In this document: piece by piece, positions 36,028-44,409 of the stretch
How positions within the stretch are numbered: the stretch's first letter is position 1
Layout of the letters: every line of letters starts with the position of its first letter
Source: Mesorhizobium sp.
GTDB taxonomy: Bacteria > Pseudomonadota > Alphaproteobacteria > Rhizobiales > Rhizobiaceae
Assembly: GCA_004020645.1 (NCBI GenBank)
Contig: SAQL01000026.1
Coordinates: 21,089 to 85,088 of the forward strand
Direction of reading: 5' to 3'
Length of the DNA stretch: 64,000 bases
Notes under the pieces: generated by a model
Told to the model about the DNA's origin: nothing
Databases searched by the model: none
Seen by the model: the letters and a program-made list of their open reading frames with translations, nothing else
Translations under genes and position numbers: made by a program

Positions 36028-37017
36028 TCAGGATTTCCTGCGGTGCAGAAAGTGGTCGATCGATACCGCCGCGAGCAGGATGCATCCCTTGATCATGTCC
36101 TGCCAATAGACTGAAACGTCGAGCAGGATCAGCGAGCTTGTCACGACCGAGAGCAGCGCCATGCCCAGTATGGCGCCGAAGATGGTGCCCGAGCCGCCAT
36201 TGAGCGATGCCCCGCCGATCACCGCCGCGGCGATGATGTTGAGCTCCATGCCAGCGCCGAAGGTCGGGGTCGCAGCGCCAAAGCGTGACATATAGATGAC
36301 GCCGGCAAAGCCCGCGAGGGTGGAGCAGAGAACCGTGACCCAGAATTTGACCTGCTTGGTCTTGATGCCCGAAAATTGGGCCGCCTTCTCGTTGCTGCCG
36401 GTATAGAAGACCTTGCGGAAGGCCGTGGCTCGCCGAAGCAGAAAATCGAAGATGGCCACGACCACGACAAAGATGACGATGACATAAGGGACATTGCCGA
36501 AGCTGCCCTGGCCGATCGCCTTGAATCCGGGTGGCAGGGTGAACAGCGACAGCGGGGTTCCCTTGGTGATGACAAGGCAGAGACCGCGCACGATCACCAT
36601 CGCCGCCAACGATGTGATGAAGTGATTGAGCCCGATGACGGTGACGAAGAAGCCCATGACCGCGCCGATCAGCGCGCTGGCGCCTATGCCGATGAGGCTC
36701 GCGGTCCACGGGTCCAGACCCATCAGGAAGAGAGCGCCTGACACGACCATGGAGAAGCAGACCACCGACCCGACGGAAAGGTCGATGCCGCCGACTATGA
36801 GGAGTATCGTCATGCCGACCACGACGATGCCTTCGATGGAGAAGCTCATCAGCATGGCGCGGAAATTTCCCCAAGTCAGGAAATGCGGCGAAGCGAATGT
36901 CATGGCGATGCACAGCGCCAGCATGATTGCGATCAGCCCCGCCTCGCGCATTGACCCCAGACGCAGCCAGTTGCGCCCGCCAAGCCCGGGGGCGCTCGCC
37001 TTGATTTCGGCGTCCAT
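36028..37017 (-). CDS. ribose-type sugar ABC permease (RbsC family)
   Basis: The start at 37017 has GGAGG seven bases upstream. The 329-residue permease has about ten hydrophobic segments. The BPD_transp_2 signature ILLIVGGIDLSVGSVVCFSM is near residue 75, and INGGSGTIFG-like residues (ASLNGGSGTIFGAILG) near the C-terminus. It works with the ATPase encoded 19 bp upstream. Confidence 0.9.
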   Translation of the reverse strand: MDAEIKASAPGLGGRNWLRLGSMREAGLIAIMLALCIAMTFASPHFLTWGNFRAMLMSFSIEGIVVVGMTILLIVGGIDLSVGSVVCFSMVVSGALFLMGLDPWTASLIGIGASALIGAVMGFFVTVIGLNHFITSLAAMVIVRGLCLVITKGTPLSLFTLPPGFKAIGQGSFGNVPYVIVIFVVVVAIFDFLLRRATAFRKVFYTGSNEKAAQFSGIKTKQVKFWVTVLCSTLAGFAGVIYMSRFGAATPTFGAGMELNIIAAAVIGGASLNGGSGTIFGAILGMALLSVVTSSLILLDVSVYWQDMIKGCILLAAVSIDHFLHRRKS

Positions 37018-37036
37018 GAGGGTTCCTCCGGTCTGT

Positions 37037-38578
37037 CTAAGCGACATTCTGAACCTGCCTTGCGTTTGATCGTTGCTGGCGGACACCCGAAGCCAGCAGC
37101 ATAATCGCTTCTTCGGTCAATTCGTCCGCCTCCAGTTCGCCGACGAGGGCACCTTCGCGTATGACAAGCACCCGGTCGCTGAGCCCGATCAATTCCGGAA
37201 GCTCGGATGAAATCACGATGACGCCGACGCCCCGCTCGGCGAGGTCGCGAAGCAGGCGATGAATTTCCACTTTGGCGCCAACATCGACCCCGCGTGTGGG
37301 CTCGTCCAGAATGACCACCTTGGGCCCGACCGAAAGAAGCCTGGCGATGGCGACTTTCTGCTGATTGCCACCACTAAGCGTCGACACCTGTGTCTCGATG
37401 CCGCCCATGCGCACACCGTGGCGCTCCACCAGGTCGGTGGCTTGCCTTGCCTCGGCGCGGCGATCGAGCAGCCCAAGCGGTGTGGTTAGTTTCCGAAGGT
37501 CCAGCGCGGAGATGTTCGAGGCGACCGACAGGTCGAGGAACAGGCCAGACGCCTTGCGGTCCTCGGAGAGGTAGACCAGACCAGCGCGCACCGCATCGCT
37601 GTAGGTCCTGATGCTGACCGGCTCGCCATTGAGTTCGACCGATCCCGATACATTCGGGCGCAAGCCGCAAACGGTCTGAACCATCTCGCTGCGGCCAGCG
37701 CCAATCAATCCGCCGATGCCAAGAATTTCGCCTGCACGAAGCGTGAAGCTGACACCGTCGGAACCCTCTCGATAGGAGAGATTCCCGACCGACAGCACAG
37801 GCCGGTCGGTGCGCTGTTCAGGCGAGAGTTTTTCGGGATAGAGCTGCGTGATTTCGCGCCCGACCATTTTGCGCACGACATCATTGGGAGTGACCGAAGC
37901 GATAGAATCGGTCGCTACATATCTGCCGTCACGAAACACCGTGACGCGGTCGCACAGGCTGAAGATCTCGGCCATACGGTGGCTGATGTAGATGATTGAA
38001 ATTCCGCGCGCCTTGAGGTCGCGGACGATCGCGAAAAGACGCCGCGCCTCGGTCTCGGTCAGGGCGGCCGTCGGCTCGTCGAGCATCAGCACCCGGCATT
38101 CGAGCGTCAGCGCCTTGGCGATTTCCACAAGCTGCTGGTTGGAAATCGAAAGGTCGGCGACCGGCGTCTCGACCGGGATCGGCGCCAGCAGGTCCATTAT
38201 CTTCTGCGCATCGGCGTAGAGCCGGCGAAAATTCATCAGCGGCGCGCGCCGATTGTTGATCGCCGCCATGAGGATATTCTCGGCGACCGTGGCATCCTGG
38301 CAGAGCGCGATCTCCTGGTGGACGAGGCCTATGCCAAGCCGCTGCGCGACGGATGGCGATGCGATGGTGACGTCCTTGCCCTCGAGACGAATGGTGCCTT
38401 CATCGGGTTGCACAATGCCGGCGATGATATTCATCAGCGTGGACTTGCCCGCGCCATTCTCGCCGCACAGCGCGTGAATTTCGCCCCGCTGCAGCGTGAA
38501 ATCGACCCCGGTCAGCGCTTTTATGGCGCCGAAGGATTTCGATATGTCGCGAATTTCAAGAATGGCGGCGGCAGTCAC
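37037..38578 (-). CDS. ribose-type sugar ABC ATPase, two tandem domains (RbsA family)
   Basis: This 513-residue protein has two fused ATPase domains. The first has a full Walker A (GENGAGKST) and Walker B (RVLMLDEPTAAL). The second has the degenerate P-loop usual for RbsA (GLIGAGRSE) but a good signature (LSGGNQQKVAIARLL) and Walker B (VVILDEPTRGVD). It powers the polyol importer. Confidence 0.92.
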   Translation of the reverse strand: MTAAAILEIRDISKSFGAIKALTGVDFTLQRGEIHALCGENGAGKSTLMNIIAGIVQPDEGTIRLEGKDVTIASPSVAQRLGIGLVHQEIALCQDATVAENILMAAINNRRAPLMNFRRLYADAQKIMDLLAPIPVETPVADLSISNQQLVEIAKALTLECRVLMLDEPTAALTETEARRLFAIVRDLKARGISIIYISHRMAEIFSLCDRVTVFRDGRYVATDSIASVTPNDVVRKMVGREITQLYPEKLSPEQRTDRPVLSVGNLSYREGSDGVSFTLRAGEILGIGGLIGAGRSEMVQTVCGLRPNVSGSVELNGEPVSIRTYSDAVRAGLVYLSEDRKASGLFLDLSVASNISALDLRKLTTPLGLLDRRAEARQATDLVERHGVRMGGIETQVSTLSGGNQQKVAIARLLSVGPKVVILDEPTRGVDVGAKVEIHRLLRDLAERGVGVIVISSELPELIGLSDRVLVIREGALVGELEADELTEEAIMLLASGVRQQRSNARQVQNVA

Positions 38579-38621
38579 TCCGTCCCCCTGCAGCGTTGAG
38601 ATTGATGAAAATGGCCCGGTA

Positions 38622-38645
38622 GACGGGGCGCGAGCGCGCCCCGTC
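38622..38645 (-). other. very stable hairpin between binding-protein and ATPase genes
   Basis: GACGGGGCGCG (38622-38632) and CGCGCCCCGTC (38635-38645) form an 11-bp perfect inverted repeat with two bases between the arms. On the transcribed strand it lies 41 bp after the binding-protein stop, where such hairpins usually set excess expression of the binding protein. Confidence 0.6.
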
Positions 38646-38686
38646 CAGTTCGAGCATCTCCGAAGCCCTACGGCATAAAGTTGGAC

Positions 38687-39718
38687 TTATTCCTCGATGC
38701 CCTTGGTGCCGCGCCGCGTGAGATAGGCATCCCAATAGAAATCATCGGCGTTTTCCGCAGTGACGATGGAAAAGCCGTTGTCGACGAAAGGCACGCCCAT
38801 GCCGTTGAAGCCCGACCGCCGGGCGTCGTTCATCGGATCGATCAGCTCAGGATGCTTGGCCAGCCACAGCAGCATGAAGCCCATATAGCCCTGCATGCCC
38901 TGGTTCGGGTTGACTGAGCCAAAGATTTCGCCGGCCTTGATCATATCGAGGATCTTGGCGTTGACGTCGGCCAGCATAACCCGGATCTTGCCGCCGCCCT
39001 CCTTCGCGGCCTGCGCGGCTCCGATTGCCGAGTTGGCTTCCGGCATGAACACCGCGCCCAGTTCGGGATGGGCCTGGGCAAGGCTGAGCACGGCCTGATA
39101 CGCCTTCGTCGCATCCTGATTCGACGCCGCGCGGCCGACGAGCTTCATATCCGGCCATTTGGCTTCCATGCGGGCGATGAAGGCGGCGATGCGCTTGTCG
39201 TGATTGTCCTGTCCAGGGTTTTCGAGGACCGCGTATTCGCCCTTGCCGTCCATCGCCTTGGCGACTGCATCGGCTGCATAGGTACCTTCGGCGACGTTGT
39301 CGGAGGTGATGTAGGACACTCGTTTGGAGTTGGGCGAATCCGCGGCGAATGTGACTACTGCCGTTCCCTGGTCTATGGCCCGGTTAATTGGCTCGATGAA
39401 CGGATCGGAGTTCATCGGATGGACCAGGATGCCAGCCGGCTTCTGAGCCAGCGCCTGGTCGAATGTCGCTATCTGCTTGTTGACATCGTATTCGGGCGTT
39501 CCGGTGTATTCGGTCTCGCAACCGAACTGCTGTCCAGCCTGCTTGAACATCTCGTAGACCGGGAACCAATATTCGACGCCCGAAACCATGACGTTCATGA
39601 CGTATTTTTCACCCGGCTCGCATTTGAACGGGTTAGCGGCCTGGGCCGCGGCGTGGCTTGCCCCCAACACTGTGGTGGCCGCTGCCGAAATGGCGAGCAT
39701 GCTCAAAAATTTGCGCAA
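38687..39718 (-). CDS. periplasmic binding protein, ribose/sugar type (TTG start)
   Basis: The best start is a TTG at 39718 behind GGGAGG, giving a 343-residue precursor with signal MRKFLSMLAISAAATTV and cleavage near HAAAQA. The next ATG is too far from the ribosome-binding site, and upstream ATG/GTG codons add a non-signal tail. The mature protein is a Peripla_BP_4 type sugar binder (YVMNVMVSGVEYWFPVYEMF, with ILVHPMNSDPFIEPIN in the first domain). It is the first gene of the nine-gene operon and probably binds the polyol or sugar that the operon degrades. Confidence 0.87.
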   Translation of the reverse strand: MRKFLSMLAISAAATTVLGASHAAAQAANPFKCEPGEKYVMNVMVSGVEYWFPVYEMFKQAGQQFGCETEYTGTPEYDVNKQIATFDQALAQKPAGILVHPMNSDPFIEPINRAIDQGTAVVTFAADSPNSKRVSYITSDNVAEGTYAADAVAKAMDGKGEYAVLENPGQDNHDKRIAAFIARMEAKWPDMKLVGRAASNQDATKAYQAVLSLAQAHPELGAVFMPEANSAIGAAQAAKEGGGKIRVMLADVNAKILDMIKAGEIFGSVNPNQGMQGYMGFMLLWLAKHPELIDPMNDARRSGFNGMGVPFVDNGFSIVTAENADDFYWDAYLTRRGTKGIEE

Positions 39719-39845
39719 GAGTCCTCCCTCGGCCGAAGCCTGGTCAATTGGGCGGCCTGACACTTACGTGCCGCCGCTTGTGGTTGATGAGACCGAACCT
39801 CCTCCCGAGGCCCAGCAGCTGATCATTCGCAGGAGTTGGCTCGTC

Positions 39846-39883
39846 TGTCAATAAAATTCACATGCAGAAATATATTTCACATG
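39846..39883 (-). promoter_or_regulatory. promoter/operator of the polyol operon
   Basis: On the minus strand a perfect -35 hexamer TTGACA lies at 39851-39846. Next to it is a 12-bp perfect palindrome GAAATATATTTC (39867-39878) flanked by TTCACATG at 39857-39864 and 39876-39883, a 19-bp direct repeat. The -10 is weak (AATGAT-like), as expected for a regulated promoter. The SorC-type regulator in the operon is the likely ligand-responsive binder. The leader of about 100 bases holds nothing else recognisable. Confidence 0.55.
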
Positions 39884-40390
39884 TCATCGCGACCGGCAGC
39901 TTCGCGCCAATTGCCGATCTTCCCGGCGCTTCTCCAAGCTGCCCTTCGCTGTGCCCAAAAGGCCGAGTGCGACCAGTTCCTTGACGGCATGAGCGCCATA
40001 AGCCGTCAGGCGCTGCTTTGCCTGCGCGTACAGGTCATCGCCGTCCATCGTCATGTCGATGCTCTGCGCGATCCGGCTCGTCGCCGCCGGTTGCGGCGAG
40101 GAGCGCCCGCCGACAATGGTGAGGTCCGGCGCCAGCGCGCTCAGTGCCTCCAGATCGGGCTCGAAGAGGGTACCGACGATTTCCGCACCGTCCTTCAATC
40201 CTGCGAGTTCGGGCACATAGAGCTTATCGGGCAGACCGGCGATCTTCACGCCCAGGCTGTTCAACGTATCGACCCTCGCAATGTCGAACACCGCGAGCGT
40301 TTGCGGCGTCTTGCCAACGGTCACCGGGCCTTTCGCGGTTTCGATCTCGGTTGCGAACGCCTGAACGAGGAAAAGCGCCAGTGCCGGCAA
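39884..40390 (-). pseudogene. remnant of a siderophore-binding protein gene
   Basis: The reading frame encodes the N-terminal half of a FatB/CeuE-like iron-siderophore binding protein: IETAKGPVTVGKTPQTLAVF, LPDKLYVPELAGL, ALAPDLTIVGGRSSPQ and QSIDMTMDGDDLYAQAKQRL. It then runs into unrelated sequence and stops after about 168 residues, roughly half the family length. The start is also damaged, because the only nearby ATG (40407) is in another frame and the signal peptide is incomplete. It is transcribed away from the ABC exporter. Confidence 0.7.
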
Positions 40391-40429
40391 CTCCAGGGTC
40401 GAGCCATGCTCCGTGTGGAAAACGACGCT

Positions 40430-40714
40430 TCAATCGCGCCAGGCCAGCGGCTGCAGATTTTCGCGGAAGGCGAACCGGACGAGATGCGATTCGATGACCT
40501 GCTTGGTCTCGGTCAATGCGCCGGTGTCGGCCGCTTCCACCACTATGTCCAGCCCTTCGAGACCGGCATTCATGGTAGCCGTGTCGAGGAAAACCGGCAC
40601 TGCCCATGCCCATCGTCAATAAGCGACGTCCACCTTGTGCGCGAAATGCTTGCAAAGCTGCTGGAGATATTTGCCCGCATTCGGTGTTTCGCAGCGCGTG
40701 GTGGCAGTCAGCAT
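40430..40714 (-). pseudogene. remnant of a DUF2218-family gene
   Basis: From an ATG at 40714 the frame reads YLQQLCKHFAHKVDVAY and then meets an in-frame TGA. After it the same frame resumes family-like sequence, from MNAGLEGLDIVVEAADTG to VIESHLVRFAFRENLQPL, ending at 40430. The missing middle (DDGHGQCRFSS) is found one base out of frame, so two compensating indels have occurred. DUF2218 genes often sit beside siderophore transport genes, and here the remnant adjoins a siderophore binding-protein remnant. Confidence 0.65.
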
Positions 40715-40780
40715 GGAGACCTCATAATATGATATTTACACTCCACTTATCGTAAGCTATCCCTCCAGACAAGGTCGACC

Positions 40781-42565
40781 ATGAATGGCTGTAGCGACAG
40801 GCTCGTCAGCCATGCTCCCGGCGGTCCAGACCTTCGAACCAGAAAAAGCGTTCCAATGCTGCTTAGATTTTTCGCCTACTACCGCCCCTGGAGGGGTCTG
40901 TTCATCCTGGATTTCTGCTGCGCGGTTCTGTCCGGCCTGCTGGAGCTCGGGTTCCCGATGGCGGTCAAGCTGTTCGTCGACGAACTGCTGCCGACGCAGC
41001 AATGGCTGCTGATCCTTGCTGCGTCGGCCGGCCTGCTTGCCATCTATGCAGTGAACACCGGACTGATGGCGGTCGTGGTCTACTGGGGTCATATGCTCGG
41101 CATCAATATCGAGACCGAGATGCGCCGGAAGAGCTTCGATCACCTGCAGAAGCTCTCGTTCCGCTTCTACGACAATCATAAGACCGGTCACCTCATTGCC
41201 CGGGTCACCAAGGACCTGGAGGAAATCGGCGAGGTTGCGCATCATGGCCCGGAAGACCTGTTCATCGCGATCATGACTTTCATCGGCGCCTTCGCGCTGA
41301 TGTTCCTGGTCAATCCGCAGCTTGCATTGATAACGGCGGCAATTGTTCCGCTGGTCGCCTGGGTGACAAGCCGCTATGGCGCCCGCATGACGCGCAACTG
41401 GCAGGCGCTTTACGGGCGGGTCGGCGATTTCAACGTTCGCATCGAGGAGAATGTCGGCGGCATGCGGGTGGTGCAGGCTTTCGCCAATGAAGACCACGAG
41501 CGCAATCTGTTCGCGCGTGTCAACGCCAGCTACCGCAAAACCAAGCTCGATGCCTATCGCATCATGGCCGCTAGCACGTCGCTGAGCTACATGAGCATGC
41601 GGTTGATCCAACTGGTGGTAATGATCGCCGGAAGCTACCTCGTGCTGCGTGGCGAACTTTCCAGTGGCGGCTTCGTTGGCTTCCTGCTTCTCGTCAATGT
41701 ATTCTTCCGGCCGATCGACAAAATCAATTCGGTGATTGAAACCTACCCGAAAGGCATCGCCGGATTTCGCCGCTATGCAGCCCTCCTCGACACTGAGCCG
41801 GACATCGCGGATCGGCCTGGCGCTGTTGACGCACCGGCGCTCCGAGGTGACATCAGCTACCGCGATGTCACCTTCGGCTATAGCGGCGAACGGCCGGTCT
41901 TGAAGAACATTGATCTCGACATAGCAGCAGGACAAACCATCGCCTTCGTCGGGCCGTCCGGCGCCGGCAAGACGACCCTGTGCTCGCTGCTGCCGCGCTT
42001 TTACGAGGTCGACAGCGGCGCCATCACGATCGACGGTCTGGATATCCGCGACATGACACTGGCCTCCTTGCGCGGCCAGATCGGTATCGTCCAGCAGGAC
42101 GTGTTCCTGTTCGGCGGTACGATCCGCGAGAACATCGCCTATGGCCGGCTGGACGCGGTCGAGAGCGAGATCGTCGAGGCCGCGCGCCGCGCCCGCCTCG
42201 ACGATCTCATCGCCTCGCTGCCGGAAGGCCTCGATACGATCATTGGCGAGCGCGGCGTAAAACTTTCGGGTGGTCAGAAGCAGCGCCTGGCAATCGCGCG
42301 CATGTTCCTGAAGAACCCGACCATCCTCATCCTGGACGAGGCAACTTCGGCACTCGACACGCAGACCGAGCGGGAAATCCAGCAGTCGCTGGCAGAGCTT
42401 ACGCAGGGCCGAACGACACTGGTGATCGCACACCGGCTAGCGACGATCCGCAACGCCGATCGCATCGTGGTGGTCGCCGATGCCGGCATCGTTGAACAAG
42501 GCCCGCATGATGAACTGGTGGCGCATGGCGGTGCTTACTCACGACTGGGCGCGGCTCCGGACTGA
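40781..42565 (+). CDS. ABC exporter, fused membrane and ATPase domains (MsbA/siderophore-exporter type)
   Basis: This 594-residue half-transporter has six membrane segments in the first 330 residues and then an ATPase domain with Walker A GPSGAGKTT, signature KLSGGQKQRLAIARMF, Walker B ILILDEATSALD and H-loop IAHRLAT. It would act as a homodimer in the inner membrane. The start may be 40781 or the ATG at 40856 (MLLRFFAYYRPW), where the membrane domain really begins. Next to two decayed iron-uptake genes it may once have exported a siderophore, but lipid or drug export is equally possible. Confidence 0.85.
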   Translation: MNGCSDRLVSHAPGGPDLRTRKSVPMLLRFFAYYRPWRGLFILDFCCAVLSGLLELGFPMAVKLFVDELLPTQQWLLILAASAGLLAIYAVNTGLMAVVVYWGHMLGINIETEMRRKSFDHLQKLSFRFYDNHKTGHLIARVTKDLEEIGEVAHHGPEDLFIAIMTFIGAFALMFLVNPQLALITAAIVPLVAWVTSRYGARMTRNWQALYGRVGDFNVRIEENVGGMRVVQAFANEDHERNLFARVNASYRKTKLDAYRIMAASTSLSYMSMRLIQLVVMIAGSYLVLRGELSSGGFVGFLLLVNVFFRPIDKINSVIETYPKGIAGFRRYAALLDTEPDIADRPGAVDAPALRGDISYRDVTFGYSGERPVLKNIDLDIAAGQTIAFVGPSGAGKTTLCSLLPRFYEVDSGAITIDGLDIRDMTLASLRGQIGIVQQDVFLFGGTIRENIAYGRLDAVESEIVEAARRARLDDLIASLPEGLDTIIGERGVKLSGGQKQRLAIARMFLKNPTILILDEATSALDTQTEREIQQSLAELTQGRTTLVIAHRLATIRNADRIVVVADAGIVEQGPHDELVAHGGAYSRLGAAPD

Positions 42566-42748
42566 CGACGCAGCTCCCAAAGCTGAAGCCGAGGGGAGTT
42601 CTACTGAAAGGCACCGGTCGGGCTGCGCAACCCCAACCAGCTGACGCCCGATCGGGTGCTCCGGTCGAAGCCCCGCCACCGCTTTCCAAGCGGCGGACGA
42701 GCCGCCGATTGGAGGTCTAATCTCGACGGTGCCGGCCGAACGTTGGTA

Positions 42749-43015
42749 TCAGCGCCCCCAGATCCCCTGCCCATAACCAGGCCCGGGAATATCGAAGATC
42801 GAATTTCCTGCCGGGGTCGGTGCGTTGTCGGCCGTGTTGACACTGGCTGTGCCGCTCAGGTCGACCGCGTAGCCATTGTCGGACACCATCGACTGGTGAC
42901 CGGTGTTCGGATGGCCGGAGCCATGGCTGTAGTCGGAGCCATAGTGGTCGCTGCCGGCAAAAGCCATGCCGGAGGCGAACAGGAAGGTGGCAGTGGCAAG
43001 AACGATCTTAAGCAT
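42749..43015 (-). CDS. small secreted DUF680-like protein (88 aa)
   Basis: The start at 43015 is preceded by GGAG. A 20-residue Sec signal (MLKIVLATATFLFASGMAFA) is followed by GSDHYGSDY, a motif typical of DUF680-type short secreted proteins known mainly from Mesorhizobium. The mature part is Gly/Ser/Asn-rich and ends with PGPGYGQGIWGR. Its role is unknown. It converges with the ABC exporter gene across 180 bp without recognisable features. Confidence 0.75.
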   Translation of the reverse strand: MLKIVLATATFLFASGMAFAGSDHYGSDYSHGSGHPNTGHQSMVSDNGYAVDLSGTASVNTADNAPTPAGNSIFDIPGPGYGQGIWGR

Positions 43016-43304
43016 TTCAATTCTCCATCTTTGAGGGTTAGCATTGGCCTCCAACGCGCAGTGCCCGCACCGCATCGATGAGCCGTCTTTCATGCCCTTT
43101 AGGCAAACCGACCAACCGCTCTCCATTTGGATTTGCGGCGGCAGGTTGTTCAGCGCACGGTTGTCTTGTTTTCGTTGCGTGCGCTGTTCGGAGGGGCTGC
43201 TTGATAGCAGCCGAGATCGTCACCGTTCGGCGGCGTTCAACGCGGCTTGTATGAATGGCGGCTGTTCCCGATCACCCGTCGCGTGGTGGGATTGACGTCT
43301 GCCC
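43016..43304. other. intergenic region with no supported gene
   Basis: This region lies upstream of the DUF680-like gene and before the duplicated oxidase fragment. Short open frames here lack ribosome-binding sites and family features. The promoter of the small secreted protein must be within it but is not obvious. Confidence 0.4.
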
Positions 43305-43422
43305 CTTGTCGATCATGGCGTTGTAAGAGCCGGCGAGCCCCTTCATGGGCCGGATGGTTTTGGTCAATAAGGCTCGCGCGGAGCCGGTCGGGGAAATCGT
43401 ACGAAGTAACTGGCTTATGCAT
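43305..43422 (-). pseudogene. truncated second copy of the FAD-oxidase 5' end
   Basis: From an ATG at 43422 the frame matches the first ~39 codons of the intact oxidase (TSYDFPDRLRASLIDQNHPA here, TSYDFPDRLLASLIDQNHPA there), then the similarity ends at about 43305 and unrelated sequence follows. The upstream control region is duplicated too. It is therefore the remnant of a second oxidase gene. Confidence 0.8.
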
Positions 43423-43547
43423 TTTGAACCTCAGGTTTCGGAGCAAGACGCATCGACAAGACTAGATGTTCGTCCAGGGCGCTGGATATTTGCATCACGC
43501 CCGTTGATCTGCCGAAACTGCGGTTGTTATTGTCATACACCGCTTTC

Positions 43548-43594
43548 GTTTCATGCGTTTTTCTGTAATGCGGTGGGAGTGTTTCGTTTGTTTC
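43548..43594 (-). promoter_or_regulatory. composite GTTTC element, copy A
   Basis: GTTTC at 43548-43552, 28 bases, GTTTC at 43581-43585, four bases, GTTTC at 43590-43594. It faces the truncated oxidase copy. The sequence after the first GTTTCA reads TGCGTTTTTC, as in the other copies. Confidence 0.6.
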
Positions 43595-43719
43595 AGCGGC
43601 ACGCGCGACGGGGCGGGCCGCATTTTGCTATGGTTGTGGTCCGAGTCGTTTGCGCCGGATCCAGAAAGGATCCAGTCGACAAAGTTGCGAACACTCTGGC
43701 GCGTAGCCGAGCGGCCTGG

Positions 43720-44064
43720 AACGAATGGAATGCCGCCCGCAATCTCGCGGCCAGTGTCCTTTCCGCGCCGTCCGATCGATTCGTCCTGGCTCGGCGCTGC
43801 GCGGCCAGTGGTAATCCATATGGTCACCGATCCTGAACGAGAACAGCACGAGCGAAGGCAGGACCTGGATCGTAGGTTCGGACTGAACCCGGCGAAGGCT
43901 GACGTCGTCCTAGAAAATCTCAATGGCGACGGGCGCGACGCCGCTGCCCGGCTCGGCATCGCGGCCACACGGTCAGAGCGCATCTAAGGCATGTCTTGGA
44001 GAAGACCGGCGTGCGCAGGCAGACCTGACTTGTCCGGCTGCTGCTGGAGGCGAGCGCGAGTTGA
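43720..44064 (+). pseudogene. remnant of a LuxR-type helix-turn-helix regulator
   Basis: One frame encodes LGAARPVVIHMVTDPER and then LDRRFGLNPAKADVVLENL, the start of a C-terminal LuxR helix-turn-helix. The frame then breaks near 43968-43985. The rest (HLRHVLEKTGVRRQT, a TGA, then LVRLLLEA) continues one base off. The N-terminal two-thirds is missing. The gene is dead by truncation, frameshift and an in-frame stop. Confidence 0.65.
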
Positions 44065-44409
44065 CGAGCACTGAGGGCGGCAATTTTGTAACTAACGCCA
44101 AAACTGTTCCTGCGAGGCCAACACGGCCTGCGTAGGTCATGCCTGCGACCCTTCACGACCTTCTCCTGGGAAGGAAGGTCTGGCGTAGGTCAATCCTTCC
44201 GGTTCGCGAACAGGAAGGATGCGCCAAATCCCGTCCATCCGGAACACATGCTGAATAACGGCTTTCCGGGAGCCGACCTTCAACCGTCGCATATCGATCT
44301 CGTCGGAGATTCGACGAGAGTCTTCCTCGATGGCGCGACACCGGCTTCCACATGCCACAGGCCTGTCCGCCTCGGCGCGACCCAGGGACGGACAGGCTCA
44401 GCCTCGGCT
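44065..44409. other. intergenic region, nothing recognised
   Basis: This stretch of about 345 bp lies between the regulator remnant and the end of the oxidase gene. A short minus-strand open frame (44137-44358) has no family match that I can see and no ribosome-binding site. Confidence 0.4.

Larger units (their letters stand above)
43305..43652. repeat. segmental duplication, left copy
   Basis: This roughly 348-bp segment corresponds base for base, with scattered substitutions and a few small indels, to 45676-46034. It contains the 5' end of the oxidase gene and its control region, ending in GGTCCGAGTCGTTTG in both copies. Confidence 0.8.

Noticed and set aside
40731..40760. A second RirA-type box before the ABC exporter (TGA-N9-TCC)
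   Set aside because: The second half-site differs from TCA, so it does not meet the motif. It may be a decayed box but cannot be supported.
40757..42433. A 558-codon open frame on the minus strand
   Set aside because: It lies antisense to the ABC exporter, whose motifs are complete. The antisense product has no recognisable domain.
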